Part shown: one piece after another, positions 37,000 to 49,851 of the stretch | Position numbering within the stretch: the stretch's first letter is position 1 | How the letters are laid out: each line of letters starts with the position of its first letter | NCBI GenBank assembly: GCA_000231825.2 | Contig: JH720306.1 | Span: 477,784 to 541,783 of the forward strand | Source: Tetrahymena elliotti 4EA | Lineage: Eukaryota > Ciliophora > Oligohymenophorea > Hymenostomatida > Tetrahymenidae | DNA: 64,000 bases | Reading direction: 5' to 3' | Translations under genes and position numbers: made by a program | Notes under the pieces: model-generated | Databases searched by the model: none | What the model saw: only the letters and a program-made list of their open reading frames with translations | What the model was told of the DNA's origin: nothing

Positions 37000-39900
37000 T
37001 TTTACACATTTAAAACAAGAATCTAATTGCTCGATATAATTCCAAAAAAAGTGCTTTTCGATTACTTTATATCAAATAAAATAAATTAATATTCTAATAA
37101 TAAATAAGAAAATATGTGTGAATCTTCTTTTATAGAAATTTTTATTTACATAAAATATTAAGAAATGTCTTTGGTTAATAATTTTTTTATTCATTTAGTA
37201 TTTTGAAAATAGCAAATAAAAAATATAGCAAAAAATACTTAAAAAAATTACATTTATTAAGTAAAAGAAATTAGTGAATTATGTATAAAGCAAGGCCATC
37301 CATTCATTTAATGTTCAATTGGTATTTAAATATTGAAATAATAAATTAGCTCAATAAAAAAAAGGAAATTTTTTTTATTTGCAAAATAGAACTGTTATTC
37401 ATTTAAAAATTTTTAACTTTTAAATAAATAAAATAAATATAAAATTTGTTATCTAACTAAAAAAATTGTCAAATGCTTAATTTAAGATATTATTTTATTA
37501 CTTTTTTAAGTTGAAACATTTCTTTAGCTTTAATTTATCAAAAAATATTAGATTAACTAGTTTACTGGGACATAAAAAGTTGTAAAGTATTTAGCTGGCT
37601 AAGGAGTTTATTAAAATATAATTAGTTTATATATAATTTATCATCAAATTTTAATAAGTGGTTTATTATATTTTTCATAATAGTTTGTAATAAATTTTAG
37701 TATTTGTTTGCTAAAATAAAATACAAAATTTTAAAAATAAATAAAAATATTATATGAAGTTTATAATTTTTTTTTATCAAGTTTTAATACTTATTATTTA
37801 ATTAATTCAAACAAATAAAAGTAATAAATCGAATAATTTCTCTTTCCTTTGGAAATATTATTAATTTTAAATTGTGAAAATCTGTTGGATCAAAGCTCTT
37901 TTTTTGTTATATGCTAATTTTAAACTTGTTGAGTCATGCTTATGGCATTTAGTTAGATATTTACAACTATCAAACAGCTTTAGACTAATTGAGGTTTATG
38001 AATCTTTGAAGATGAATTTACGAATATTAGTTTATTATTTATTTAATTGGTTATTAATTTATTGAATAATATTATTATTTTCTAAAAAGAACTTTATACT
38101 TTTAATATCCAAAGTTAGTTCTACTATTTTAATTAATTTTTATATATGCTTAAAGAGTAATACAACTTCTAACTCAGACACAAAATCTGAATTATTGTTG
38201 CATTTAAAGTTTAATTTTTGTAAATTTTAAAGAGAAGCAAAAGAAGTGAAACATCTTACTAGGTTACATGAAAAAGCACTTAAGTTGAGTTTTAAAACTT
38301 GCACATTCTAAGAATAAGAAGAGTCAATGAGATTAAAAAATTGACTTTATGAAATATTCTAAACTTATGATTTATTGTCTTAGTTCAATAGAGATTTAAT
38401 GTTTATTTTTATATTGTTGATATTTTAGACATGAAATACTTTTCCCAGTGCATTTAGTAAATTCTGACTAAACATATTACCATTTAGAACTTTTATTTAG
38501 AAATTTTAAAGTTTATTCCATCCTTTTTGCATATTAGAAATTATAGTTAACAAGAAGCTATAGTCATTAAGATTAACTCTATTTTTTAACAAAGAATATC
38601 ACCTAAAGATAAATAAAAATTTATAAAATTAAAATTTACGGCAAGCTAATAGTAATTTTATTAAGTTGAGCGAATAGCGGGAATATTTAGTTTATTTTAT
38701 TTAACACTTTCTAATTTTCTAAGAATTATGCATCTTTAAATCTATTTGAAAAACATAAGATATAAGCTAAGAAAGATTTAAATTGTTATCTGAATAATAA
38801 TAGAGTTTATAAGTCTTTGAATAATATTTTAGCTAATGAAAATAGAAAAGAATTACTAAATTTGAAGAAGAAGTTATTAGCAATTTATTTCTTAAGTAAT
38901 GTGGTTATTTGATAAAGTGTGCTTATTCTCACAATTATTGCATAATAAACTTAGACAGTCTAAATGTAAACAAACAGAAGACACATTAAACTTTTCATCA
39001 AATACATTTTTACATTCTTCACAAGATTCTTAACTTATTTTATTCTGTTATTTTTCTTTTAAATTTTAAGCTATCTTTTAGATATAATTCATTTTTTATT
39101 AATATTTTGTGTTAAAAATTACAATCAAAGTATTGATTTTTTTGTTAAAAATCTATATAAATCATAAATCTAAAAATTAATTGAATTAAATAATAATATT
39201 ATAAACAAAAAGATAGATAAATTTATTTTTACCAAATAAAATATATTTTAAACATTGATGAAAGAAATTATATCTAGTCTATTTCTTTAATTTATTTAAG
39301 TATATTCCTCCAAGTATGCGTATGGTTCTTTTATTTTTATTTTAAATAATTGCATTTTACTTTTAAGTAGTCTGAGTGAAGTTTAATAAATAAATTATCA
39401 TTGTAGAAATTATTTTTCTAAATATTTAAAAAAAGTATCACTTTAGTGTTGAATTTTTAAAAATACAAATTATTTACTCAACATTTTAAATAGAGTAATT
39501 AATTACTCTTTTTTATGTTTAATCCAAACATAAAAGATTTACTTTTTATTGTTTTTAAATAAAATTTATTTGGAAATATTATGTTTAAAAGATAAAAATC
39601 AAAAGATATTATAATAATATCTTTAATGTCTAAATATTTTTAAAATTATTTATATTTCATGAAAAAAACAAGCAAATAGATCATCTGAAAATATTTGTAA
39701 ATTTTTTGCAGTCCAACAGATACTAAAGATTGAAATTTAATATTTTTGTAAATTTGAATATTTCAAATTAAGATTGATAAAATCAATATTTATTATTGAA
39801 TAATCCAAAATTTTAATTGAAATCTTTAATTTAAAATTTATTTTAGCATTTAGAAATTAAAAATAGATTTTTTCTTTTCTAAAAAATAGATAAAATACTT

Positions 39901-40349
39901 TAAACATTTTAGAGAGTTTAAACCTTATTTTGAGATGATGTTTAAGTAAAATGTTATTTTATTTTTTTAAATAAAGAAAGAGATGAAATGAATAAAGAGG
40001 TTTGTTTGCTGGTAAATGTTTATAAAAGTGAAAAGATGAAAAGATGAAAAGATTATTCTTATTGAGAATAATGAAGATAATATTGAAAAAGATTCGTTTT
40101 ACCTATCTGATCTTCAGAATATAGAGTAGGATGAAATGAATACAATATTGCTTGATTGTTTGCTTGCCAATTTAAAAAAATAAAGTTTTTTAATTGTTTT
40201 AAATAAAATAAAAGCAATAAAGAGTCGAAGAATAGAACATATTAATTATTGTTTATCACAATTAATTTTTGTTCAAAAAAAAAGATATTAAAAACAAATA
40301 ATTACCTTCATATATATTAGGCAATTAAGATTAAATATAAAATATAGAA
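37000..40349. other. 3.3-kb region without an intact gene
   Basis: Mostly plain AT-rich DNA. Short protein-like stretches survive at 37870-38065 and 38730-38900 (listed as a possible relic), and a further Glu/Asp-rich frame occurs near 40060-40200. An 18-bp perfect palindrome (AGAGTAATTAATTACTCT) lies at 39492-39509. The right end contains the RPT5 promoter. Confidence 0.45.
37860..38960 (+). pseudogene. Possible relic of a membrane-protein gene
   Basis: From 37874 a 63-codon frame reads like real protein (ICWIKALFLLYANFKLVES, HLVRYLQLSNSFRLIEVYE) and ends in a TGA. About 700 bp on, a second frame reads LFEKHKIQAKKDLNCYLNN and ENRKELLNLKKKLLAIYFL before a stop. Hydrophobic and amphipathic residues are placed as in ciliate multi-pass membrane proteins, but no start, no continuous frame and no family motif is visible. 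It could be chance. Confidence 0.2.
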
Positions 40350-42101
40350 ATGGCCAGCAACAACACTGTAAAATAATAGAACGCTACACCCATGGAATAG
40401 GAAGAAGTTGATCCTACTAACCAATGGTTAACTGAAATTTAAGATCTTACAGATGAATAAATTAGAAATAGAACTAAGGATCTCGAAAACAATATTAATT
40501 TAATGAAAAAGGAATTAAATAGAATTAAAAGTGACACCAACAAGACAAACAAAAATATAAATGACAACAAATAAAAGATTAAAATGAATAAGTAGTTACC
40601 CTATTTAGTTTCAAATATAGTTGAAATTTTAGATATTGAGCCTGAAGAAGGAGAAGATGAAGACACTGCAACTGTCGATATCAATTCTACTCGTAAAGGA
40701 AAGGCTGTTGTTGTTAAAACTTCAACCAAGTAATCTGTTTTCTTACCCGTTATTGGTTTAGTTGATGCTGAAGAATTAAAGCCTGGTGAGATTGTTGGTG
40801 TTAATAAGGATTCATATCTTGTTCTTGAAAAATTACCTGCTGAATATGATAACAGAGGTAATTAATTTTTTAAAGTTCAACATTATAGTTAGTTTATCAA
40901 TCTAAAATTCTTTAAAATTTCAGAAAATACATAATAAAAAATGGTTCATTTTCACTTCATCATTAAGCAATAGCTAATTAAATTTATTAGAACAAATGAT
41001 TGATGATATTCTTCAATAGAATAATATTTATTTTAATTTAGTTTGATAATTATTTGTTAAAAAACTCTCTAAATTGATTGGATTTAAAATTTAAAACAAT
41101 ATTGGATGCAGAAATAACTTATTTGATAATTAATCATTTATTCTTATAATTATAGTTAAGGCAATGGAAGTTGATGAGAGACCAACTGAAAAATACACTG
41201 ATGTTGGTGGTTTGGATAAGCAAATCGAAGAATTAAGAGAAGCTATTGTTCTCCCTATTACACACAAAGATAAATTTGAAAGTATTGGTATTCGTCCTCC
41301 TAAAGGTGTTCTTATGCACGGTCCTCCTGGTACTGGTAAGACTATGATGGCCAGAGCTTGTGCTGCTGATACCAAGGCTACATTCTTAAAACTTGCTGGT
41401 CCTCAACTTGTTTAGATGTTTATTGGTGATGGTGCTAAAATGATTAGAGATGCTTTTGCTTTAGCTCGTGAAAAATCACCTGCTATTATTTTTATTGATG
41501 AATTAGATGCCATTGGTACTAAAAGGTAAAATTTATAAACATATATTATATAAATAGTATTTTCTTGTTCCCTAAGCATAAACTAAAATATTATAGCATA
41601 AAAAGCATTTTGAAATATTGTTTTGAAATGAATGAAATTAATTTAAATTGAATGATAATATAAAGATTCGACAGTGACAAGAGTGGTGATCGTGAAGTCT
41701 AAAGAACTATGTTAGAATTATTAAACTAACTTGACGGTTTTTCACCTGATGATAATATTAAAGTTATTGCCGCTACCAATAGACCTGATATTTTAGATCC
41801 TGCTCTTTTGAGAAGTGGTAGATTAGATAGAAAGATAGAATTCCCTCTACCTACTGAAGAAGCTAGAGGTTAAGTTATGAAAATTCATTCAAGAAAAATG
41901 AACATTGCAAAAGATATTAACTTTGCTGAATTAGCTAGATGCACTGATGGATTCAACTGTGCTTAAATGAAAGCAGTTTGTGTTGAAGCAGGTATGTGTG
42001 CTCTTAGAAGAGGTGCTAGTTTCATAACTCATGAAGATTATGTTGATGGTATTGCTGCCGTCGAAGCTAAAAAGAAAGAAAAATTAGAATATTTTGCTTG
42101 A
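40350..42101 (+). CDS. RPT5: 26S proteasome regulatory ATPase RPT5 (PSMC3)
   Basis: AAA+ subunit of the 19S base ring that unfolds ubiquitinated proteins and opens the 20S gate. Three exons, 40350-40857, 41156-41525 and 41666-42101, with phases that join to NRVKAME and GTKRFDS. N-terminal coiled coil (residues about 25-75), OB-fold region, then the ATPase core: Walker A GPPGTGKT, pore-loop region [11 protein letters not shown] (its Gln encoded by TAG), Walker [15 protein letters not shown], the RPT5-specific [20 protein letters not shown], sensor region [18 protein letters not shown], and arginine finger. The protein ends KLEYFA, so the usual HbYX tail (YYA or FYA) has Phe in place of the invariant Tyr. 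The gene converges on USB1, with a 767-bp gap between stops. Confidence 0.97.
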
Positions 42102-42868
42102 TAAATAAAACTTAATTCATATTTTTATTAAAGATATTTTATATGTGTAATCTTTTCTCTTAGTTATTTTAATATCCACTAAAAATAATAAGAAAAGTTT
42201 TAATTAGTAAAAGATACTGAATTCAAAATTTATAATGTCTATCACTCTACTTTCATTTTTAAAATTAAAAAAGAATTCTTCATAAACATATTCTATGAAA
42301 TCTATTCACAAAATATAAACTGAAAACAAAGTTAGTTTATTCCTTGATAATAATCTAAAAAATTTTTATTGAGATATTGTATTTTCAAATTGATTTTAGA
42401 TTTTTTAAAATAAATCAAATAAAATAGAATAAAGCCAATGCTATTTTTAGTAAAATAATATCAAATTTAAATTTAAAGCAAAATTCTAAGAAGGCTTCTT
42501 TGGTTCTTCAAAATAAATTTTGCAATTTTTTTTTACTAAAAACTGAGATTTTTAGCTTAATTTAAATTTAAAACAGTAAATTTTTTATTTTTAAAAGTAC
42601 TTTGATTTATTATTGAAACACAATCTGTATGCAAACAAATGTGATATAAAATCATTTTTTATATATTTCTCTACATATACACATAGAGCTTATAATTTAT
42701 TATTAATTTACTTTAAAAATTAAAATTTGTGAACTCTTGAAAATTTCAACTTAAAATATTTAATAAGAAAAACACATAAAAATATAAATAACAAAAATAA
42801 AATTAATAACTAATATAATTTTTTAATCAAAACGATTTAGTTTTTGAAATATTTCCAACCAATTAATT
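42102..42868. other. Convergent intergenic region
   Basis: Lies between the stops of RPT5 (plus) and USB1 (minus), so it holds two 3' ends and terminators. It is AT-rich with no frame of note. A loose inverted match (GCAAAATTCTAAGAAG near 42478 with the stretch ending AATTTTGC near 42523) is the only structure seen. Confidence 0.5.
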
Positions 42869-44015
42869 TCAAACAGGATTTAATTTTATAGTATTGATTC
42901 TTTTTCCTATTTTACACTAGACTTCAGAAACATCAAATATAACTTAACCTTCAGAACCAGATGAATTGAAACGATTATCCTTTACATATAATTTAAATTC
43001 AGCATTTTAAACAGCTTTATTACTGGTCCATAGGAGACTTATATGATGCTTATTACCCTTGAAAAATGTATCAAGACCATAAGCTTATAGGCAATTATCA
43101 ATTTGAGTAACTATATCCTTAACAATACTTTTTCCTTATCCTACACTGGCAGAAACAAAGAATCTATTTCTATCTTCATTACTGAAAACTTTAAGTTTAT
43201 TTAAGTCTATGCTCAAAGAAATTTATTAGAAATTCTTTAAATATTCTATTTAGGTTTACAAAAATATTGAATATATAAATCAAGTAGTAAATATTTAGTT
43301 TGATTACTTTCTCTAAGTGAAGACATAAAAGGTTCAATTTGATGACGATTTAGATAAAATGTTTTGCTTAATGAAATATGGAAATTATCAGGTTCTATTT
43401 CTGCAAATTGATATTCTGGATAATCTCTATTAACTCTATTTTTAAAATTAGTTTGAGCTTTTACTAACTAAGCTAATCCTACATTTACATCAATATAAAT
43501 ATAACAAGCGAATTATCCATCCATATGAGGAACTTTTCTTGTTCTTTATAAATCTTATATTTCATATTGCTAGCTTTTTTTCAAGACTGTTTACAAGCTT
43601 GATTACTTTGATTCTTCTTTGTTATTTTCGTCATCATCATTCAATTTTAATTTTTTATGTGCCACAAACTTTCCATCTTCTATTCCCTTATCGTCATACT
43701 TTTTTTATATTTTATATTTCCTTAAATCTATTTTAATTTTCATTAATTACATTCTAGTTTAAGATTTCATTCAATCCGAGTAATTTCTTTTTTTTAGGGG
43801 CTTATTCGGGCTTTTAAGTTTCAGTAGCTTTGACCTAATTTTAAAAAACAATTTAATAGCTATTTCATATATTATGATTTTGATATGCTTGAGAATTAGG
43901 CATAAATTTTATAAGGTACTTCTTTTTCCTTCTATTATGGGATTTATTAAGTGTTTTTGACTAACTTTTTTTCATCTTCACTACCAGATTCATCTGAATA
44001 ATTAACAATATTCAT
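42869..44015 (-). CDS. USB1: USB1/Mpn1 U6 snRNA 3'-5' exonuclease
   Basis: 2H phosphodiesterase that trims U6 snRNA 3' ends to a terminal phosphate (family knowledge). Four exons with matching phases: 44015-43920, 43834-43751, 43698-43308 and 43245-42869, giving 315 residues. The N-terminus MNIVNYSDESGSEDE has the usual USB1 opening (a short acidic, Ser-rich stretch after Y-S). The catalytic repeats are NFHISLSKTFYLNRHQI and KHHISLLWTSN, the two H-x-S motifs of 2H enzymes. KVPHMDGQFACYIYIDV corresponds to the family's FPHxxGNWxxxVYI block, and the protein ends VQCKIGKRINTIKLNPV, the expected terminal strand. All four catalytic His/Ser residues are present. The introns are 50-85 nt. Confidence 0.93.
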
Positions 44016-44602
44016 TTCTACTATCTTCTAAATTTTCGATAAATTTATATTTGATAGAAAACGAGACACTTGATTATTATAAGATATAATTAATTATTTA
44101 ACTAAATACTTATTTTACCTTATTATTTTCAAAAAACAATTCAGCCAAATTACATTTCATTAAATTTTAAAATGAAATTTAAATTAATATTTTAAAAAAC
44201 TTGTTGGTGATATTTAAAAACTGTTTTCTTAAATAAATTAACTTATAATATCAAAAAAAGTTTTATTGAAAATCTTAACACTTTCTCAAGATATCTTTAA
44301 GAAATTTTCATTTTTAATTTATTCTAAAAAGCATAACAAAAATAAAAAATTTTTGAAAAGTAAAATAAAAAAAGATTTACTAAATATATGACACAAAGTT
44401 TATTTTATGAAAATACTAATAAAATTTTAATATTTTTTATAATTTGTTAAAATAATTTAAATTTAGATTAGATTGGTTTATTTGTTAGTTAGTAGTTTTT
44501 AATTATATAGAATTTATTAATTAATTTTATTTAGGAAAATATTTTTATATTTTTAAATAGATTGATTACTATTGTTTAAAATTTATTTATCATTTAAACA
44601 AA
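44016..44602. other. Intergenic, no gene seen
   Basis: AT-rich stretch between the USB1 start and the stop of the EF-hand kinase upstream of it, both on the minus strand. It should include the USB1 promoter. No motif or repeat seen. Confidence 0.5.
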
Positions 44603-47403
44603 TCACATCTCTAAGGATGCTTTGAATTCTTAGTAAGATATTTCACCATCGTTATCGATGTCCATATATCTGAATAATAAGTGGATACCTTAATCATCGA
44701 TTGAATCATCAACGATCCTTGCAAGCTTTTTGAGTTAGCTTAGTTTCATAAATGGGTGATTTTTTTTGGTAAAATTTTTAAAAACAAGTTCTGTGGATAT
44801 GTTTTTGGAAAGCAAAACACTCTTTAATTCCTTGACTATGTTCGCTATCTGCTTTGTTTAAGCATTAGATTCTTCGTCTTGTAAGAATATTTTTCTAGTC
44901 ATCACATTATTAAATTCATTAAAACTGATCTTTTCATCTGTGTTTAAATCAAATTTATCAAATATTTATTTTATTTCATTCTTTTTAATACCAGGAGCAA
45001 TTAGCAAGATCAATTCTTCAAACTCATTTAATGAAAGGTTACCATTTTATCCTTTGTCAAAATTCTTAAATATCTGTCCTAGATCAAGTTTGTTAACTTT
45101 GACTATTTCTTTAAGCTCGTTAATTATGATTTAAGCTCTATCTTAGAGATTAGAGAAATCCCATTCATTAAACATGCTCTCAAATTAATCAAACAACATG
45201 TAACCGTTTTCATGCTTGTCTAAAATAGAAAATAGATGTTTAGCTTAGGGTTCTTTAATTTGTTTATCTAATTTTTTAAGCATAACAAAGAATTCATCAC
45301 TTGTTAATTTTCCATCTTCATCTAAATCGAATCTCTCAAACAAATCTTTCAAATTGATATTGTAAAACATAACTATGTCTTATAACATCATTAATATTTT
45401 TTTATCTGTTTTATTTAAATCTTTGAGTTTATTTTACTAAGAGATCAAACTTTAGTTAAGAGTTGAAGACTTTCCATCTTTTTAATTTTTTTATTTATCT
45501 TTATTATCAGTCTAATGGTTTTTGCTGTGCTTTTGTTCTGAGGTTTTGTGTCTTCTTGGAGAGTTTAAATAGTTAATTTCAGGCTTCTTACTATTTTCAT
45601 CATCTTCTATTGATTCTTATAAAGTAATTTCAGTTTTAAATTGCTTTTTACTGGAATAATTTGATTCAGGTGTTTATTTATTAGAGTCTTTTCTACTTTG
45701 TTATTACTGTTTAATTGGAGATGCATCTCTTGAAAGTAAAAATGGAGACTTTGGCTGAGCGTTTTCTCTTTGCTTAAGCTCATCTTCATCAGAGTCTTTC
45801 TTTCTTTAATCTGATTTAGGTGTGTAGCTTCTCTCATTTGAATCATTTAAGCTTTATTTAGAAGCAGCTTTAACTAAATTATCATTCAATTAATTTTAGC
45901 TTTAACTTCTAGGAATAAGAGATAAGTCATCATTAAGCTAGAATAGGTCATGGTTAAATACTTAATCCCAGCTAAACCTTTTATACTCTTCAAATTAAAG
46001 GCAACCCTTTATAAAATCCTTTGAGAAATCAGTAACAGGTTTATCAAATGGAAATCTAACAGGAACTTTACGTATTTAAATCAAGAGAGAATTTATATCT
46101 TTTTTTTAATAAAAATAAGTTAAGCATAAATAATTTCATTCATGCATATAACACATTAAAAAATTAATAAGTAATTAATTTTATGCCCAATTATTATTTA
46201 ATAAACGTAACATATTTTTTAAATTCCTGATAGCCTTAACATCTCAATAATTATTTATTTAATTGATTATAAATTAATGATTAAAAGTTCTTTTTGATGG
46301 ACAAATAAATTAATCTAATTAACTATTTTGCTTGGTTTTTAATAAATGTAAAAATAAATTACACTCTTTTTTTTAAAAACACCTTTTAAAAATTCAAAAA
46401 TTTTTCTTTGAATTTAATGATTTGCTTGAATTATGCAAAAATATTATTTTCATTTAATTGTTCTATTAATATAACTAATAAAAATTAAATTATATTATGA
46501 GTAATTGAGATGCATTGTTTTAAATTTTGGCAAAGGAAAATTTTTCAAAATGACAAATTTATGAATTTGATCTTTTTTGGAAGAAAAAAAACAATTTTAT
46601 CTTCTTAAATTGAATTATCAAAATTGTAATGTGATTGATTGGAAAACTGCCAAAAATACTTTTATAAAATTGTTTTGATTTTAATTCTATCTATCTTACA
46701 GGATAGAGTAATTTGAATATAAATAGATTAATAATTATATACCTCTGCAAAGCCAAGGTAGTTTTCCAAATAGTATTTCGTAATATAGTAATCCTATAGA
46801 CCAAATATCACTCTTAGAAGAGTATGGCTTTTATTATAGTAACTAAGGACTCATATATAAAGGACTCCCTACGCATTCTTTTAATACTTAGGCATTCTAA
46901 TCTTGGATTTTTGTAGCGAAACCAAAATCTGCTATCTTAAAAGTGTTTTTATTGATAAGTATATTTTCTGGTTTGATGTCACGATGAACGTAGCCTTAAT
47001 CTATCAATCTCTTGAATCCCTAAAGAATTTATTGTAAAATAGAAATAGCTTGAGATTCTGGTATGTTGTAGTTATTTTTTTCTAATAAAGATCTTAAATC
47101 TCCATCTCCACAATATTCAATAATAATATAGATGTGAGTTTCAGTTCCTACTAAATCATATATTCTCACAATGTGTTCACTTTTTATTTCTTGCATGAGA
47201 TTAATCTCTTTTTTAAGCTAATCTATCATAAATTTCTAGTTTTAAATTTGTAATAAAGATCTGTTTAAAGCCTTTATAGCAACTACTTCATTGGTTTCAA
47301 TAACCCTTCCCTTATAAACAATACCAAACGACCCTTTTCCTAAAGTGTCTGTATTATTAAACTCATATAAGTCGTTTAAAACAACAATATCTTTATTTGA
47401 CAT
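44603..47403 (-). CDS. EF-hand (calcium-regulated) protein kinase
   Basis: Two exons, 47403-46743 and 46098-44603, giving 718 residues; the 644-nt intron is the longest I can define here and splits the kinase C-lobe (LPWLCR joined to [17 protein letters not shown]). Kinase landmarks at residues about 15-270: [39 protein letters not shown] and [12 protein letters not shown], where APE has become SPQ. A Ser/Gln/Lys-rich low-complexity linker of about 150 residues follows, then EF-hands such as [42 protein letters not shown] and [14 protein letters not shown]; one further hand ([14 protein letters not shown]) looks weak. The order kinase-linker-EF-hands fits ciliate and plant-type CDPKs, but the linker is unusually long and the kinase has ULK-like features. 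Calcium regulation is inferred. Confidence 0.9.
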
Positions 47404-49851
47404 CTCAAGTTTTTCTAATAAGTCTATTTACTTAAAGTTAAGAAAATAACTACAGCTAATGAATGCGCTTCAATAAATAAATGTTTGAAAACTATTTAAA
47501 AGAATAAATAAAAAGGTCTCCAGGTTTTTTTTGATTAGTTTTTTATTTCTATTGTTTTTTAGAGCTTGATTAATTAATTATGCAATAATTATTATTCATC
47601 AAAAAATAAGAATGATAGAACAAATAATTAATCAAAATTTTGCCAGATATTGTTTAAAGCCGGCTTTTTCTTTTGTATTTTTAGTTTTTAAAAGCTATTT
47701 CCTATGTCTAATTTACATTTACAAATAAATCCTTTCTTTTACCAATCTCTACACAAATTAACTAATAAATAAATCCTTTAAGGAATAAATTTGTTCAGGT
47801 AATCCTATTTTTTATTTGTAAGCTAAAATTTGCTTGCCTTAAACTCAGTAATCTCCTTTTATTACTTTTAACTGCATTGATATTCAAAATTTTTTTAACT
47901 TTTGTGTAAATCCTTTTTATCCTAACAATTCAAATCAAATCTAATTCAAAATAAATATTCCCTTTTTATTCTGTATCATACAATGAATTATTATTTTACA
48001 AAGCTATTATTTTAAAGTTATCCCAAAAATAGGTTCGCAATCTTTTTATTTTACTGGTGTGAAATAGAAAATGAATTAAAAGAAGAAAGGAATGTACATA
48101 TAAAAATAAATAATTAAGGGGAATATAGTTCTAATCAAAGAATTTTATTAAAATCTGACCATTTATTTTCATTATAAACCTTTAGCATTTACTTGTTAAA
48201 ATAAGTTAACTTTGATAAAACTATTTTACTTTTTTAATAATTTAGCAATTTTTTATAAAGAAAAGCTTAACTTAAATAAAAATAGATCATTTATTGAATG
48301 GATTTTATTTCAAGAGTTAGAAAAATTCTTTTTCTATTTTCCTTTTAAATTAATAATTTTTAAAGTGTATTCATACCAAAGTAATCTAAGAATTATTTAG
48401 TTTTTTAAAATCAATGGCTAAAATACTTTCATATTCGATGATTAAATTAAGCTTATATCTTTTATTTATGACCTGACAATTACCTTTTGAATGAAACTCT
48501 TAATTTTACAAATTAGATTCTAATATGAAGAGGTTATCTCATTTAACATAGATTATTATTCTAAATATTTTGCTTGAATTGAATGAATTTTTTGTAAAAG
48601 ATTAAATTAAGATAAACAATATTTAGTTTACAATCTCAAGAAATTATAATTATTCTATTTACAATCTTTTAACAAGGTATTTATTTTTTTAAATAGTAAG
48701 CTAGAAAAGCAAAGAAAATTCAAAAATAATTAATGAATTTAAATGCAAACAGCTTTTTTTTAACTAAGTGAAAAAAATAACATCATTATTTAGAATGTGT
48801 TATTCTGTTCTATTTCTTTAGAAAAAACTTATTTGAGATTTTTGAAATGGAGTAATAAATCAATATGCTGATTTTAAAGATATAAATCATAGTAATTTTT
48901 CTATTCGTTCTACCTTACTAAACAATTAAATAAAATCAGAATATCAAAATTTAAAAATTCTTTATTCCTCTAAAAATAGTTTTTTTAAAAGCATAAAACT
49001 TCTTCAAACTATTTTAATCTTGAAAAATACCCATAAATCTTGAATAGTATCCATTATAAAATTTCATTTTTTTTTAATTTATGATAAAATTTAACAAATA
49101 AACAAAAAAATTTTCAAGATTTTGGTGATTCATTGACATAAATAGAATTATTTAGTGTTTCAAGCAGCTTTCATGTTTTTGCTTATTGTTAATAATTAGT
49201 ATTACAAAAATTACTTTTAAAATGATGTAAAACTTTCCTAAAAAGGTAATGTTTAGAAATTTAAATTATTTATTATAAAAAAAACTAAACACTTTCAATT
49301 TTAGGAGAAAACTTTCTTGTTTTATCACTTTTTTGATTGAGAAAATAAATTTTAAAAAGGTAAGCTAAGTGTATGATAAAATTTAACACACAAACAAAAA
49401 AATTTAAAAGATTTTGATAGTTCAATAGATATTAATACAATTATTTAGTGTTTCAAGGAGCTTTCATGTTTTGCTTTTGTGAAAAATTGGTATTACAAAA
49501 ATTAATTTTAAAATGGTGTAAAGTTATATCCTAAAAAAAGGTAAAATTTTGAAATTTAACTTATTTATTGTTGAAAAATAAAGAAAAACATTTCAGTTTT
49601 AGAGGATCACTAATTTATTTTATCAATTTTTAATAGAGAAAAAATAAATTTTAAAAAGAAAGCTATTTGTTTAAAATCTCATTTCATTTATTTGATATTT
49701 TTGAAATGTAAATTGAAATTAAAATCTTCTTTTAATTATGAAGAGTTTACAGAAAATATAAAATGATGCTATGTAGTTTATATTAAGTTCAATATTTATG
49801 TATACCTCGTAATAAATTTAAATTTATGAAATATTTTTTATAGAGAGGGCT
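47404..49851. other. Intergenic with a diverged tandem duplication
   Basis: Separates the kinase start from the next stop, both leftward genes. No gene recognised; a 62-codon frame at 48212 has biased, unconvincing composition. The right part contains the 292-bp duplication listed separately. Confidence 0.5.
49081..49669. repeat. Diverged tandem duplication, unit about 292 bp
   Basis: Copy 1 (49081-49372) and copy 2 (49373 to about 49669) both open with ATGATAAAATTTAACA and keep the same order of landmarks: ACAAAAAAATTT, TTTAGTGTTTCAAG followed by AGCTTTCATGTTTT, TATTACAAAAATTA, and AATAAATTTTAAAAAG at the end. They differ by many substitutions and small indels. Neither copy has a shared open frame, so it is probably non-coding. 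Confidence 0.9.

Noticed and set aside
39492..39509. 18-bp perfect palindrome
   Set aside because: Made of simple AT-rich sequence with no partner or gene context; too weak to call a site.
41130..41375. Minus-strand ORF opposite the RPT5 ATPase core
   Set aside because: Antisense shadow of a strongly conserved exon; the plus strand has Walker A and the RPT5 signature.
48212..48400. 62-codon plus-strand ORF
   Set aside because: Biased Phe/Lys/Leu composition typical of random AT-rich DNA, no motif and no continuation.
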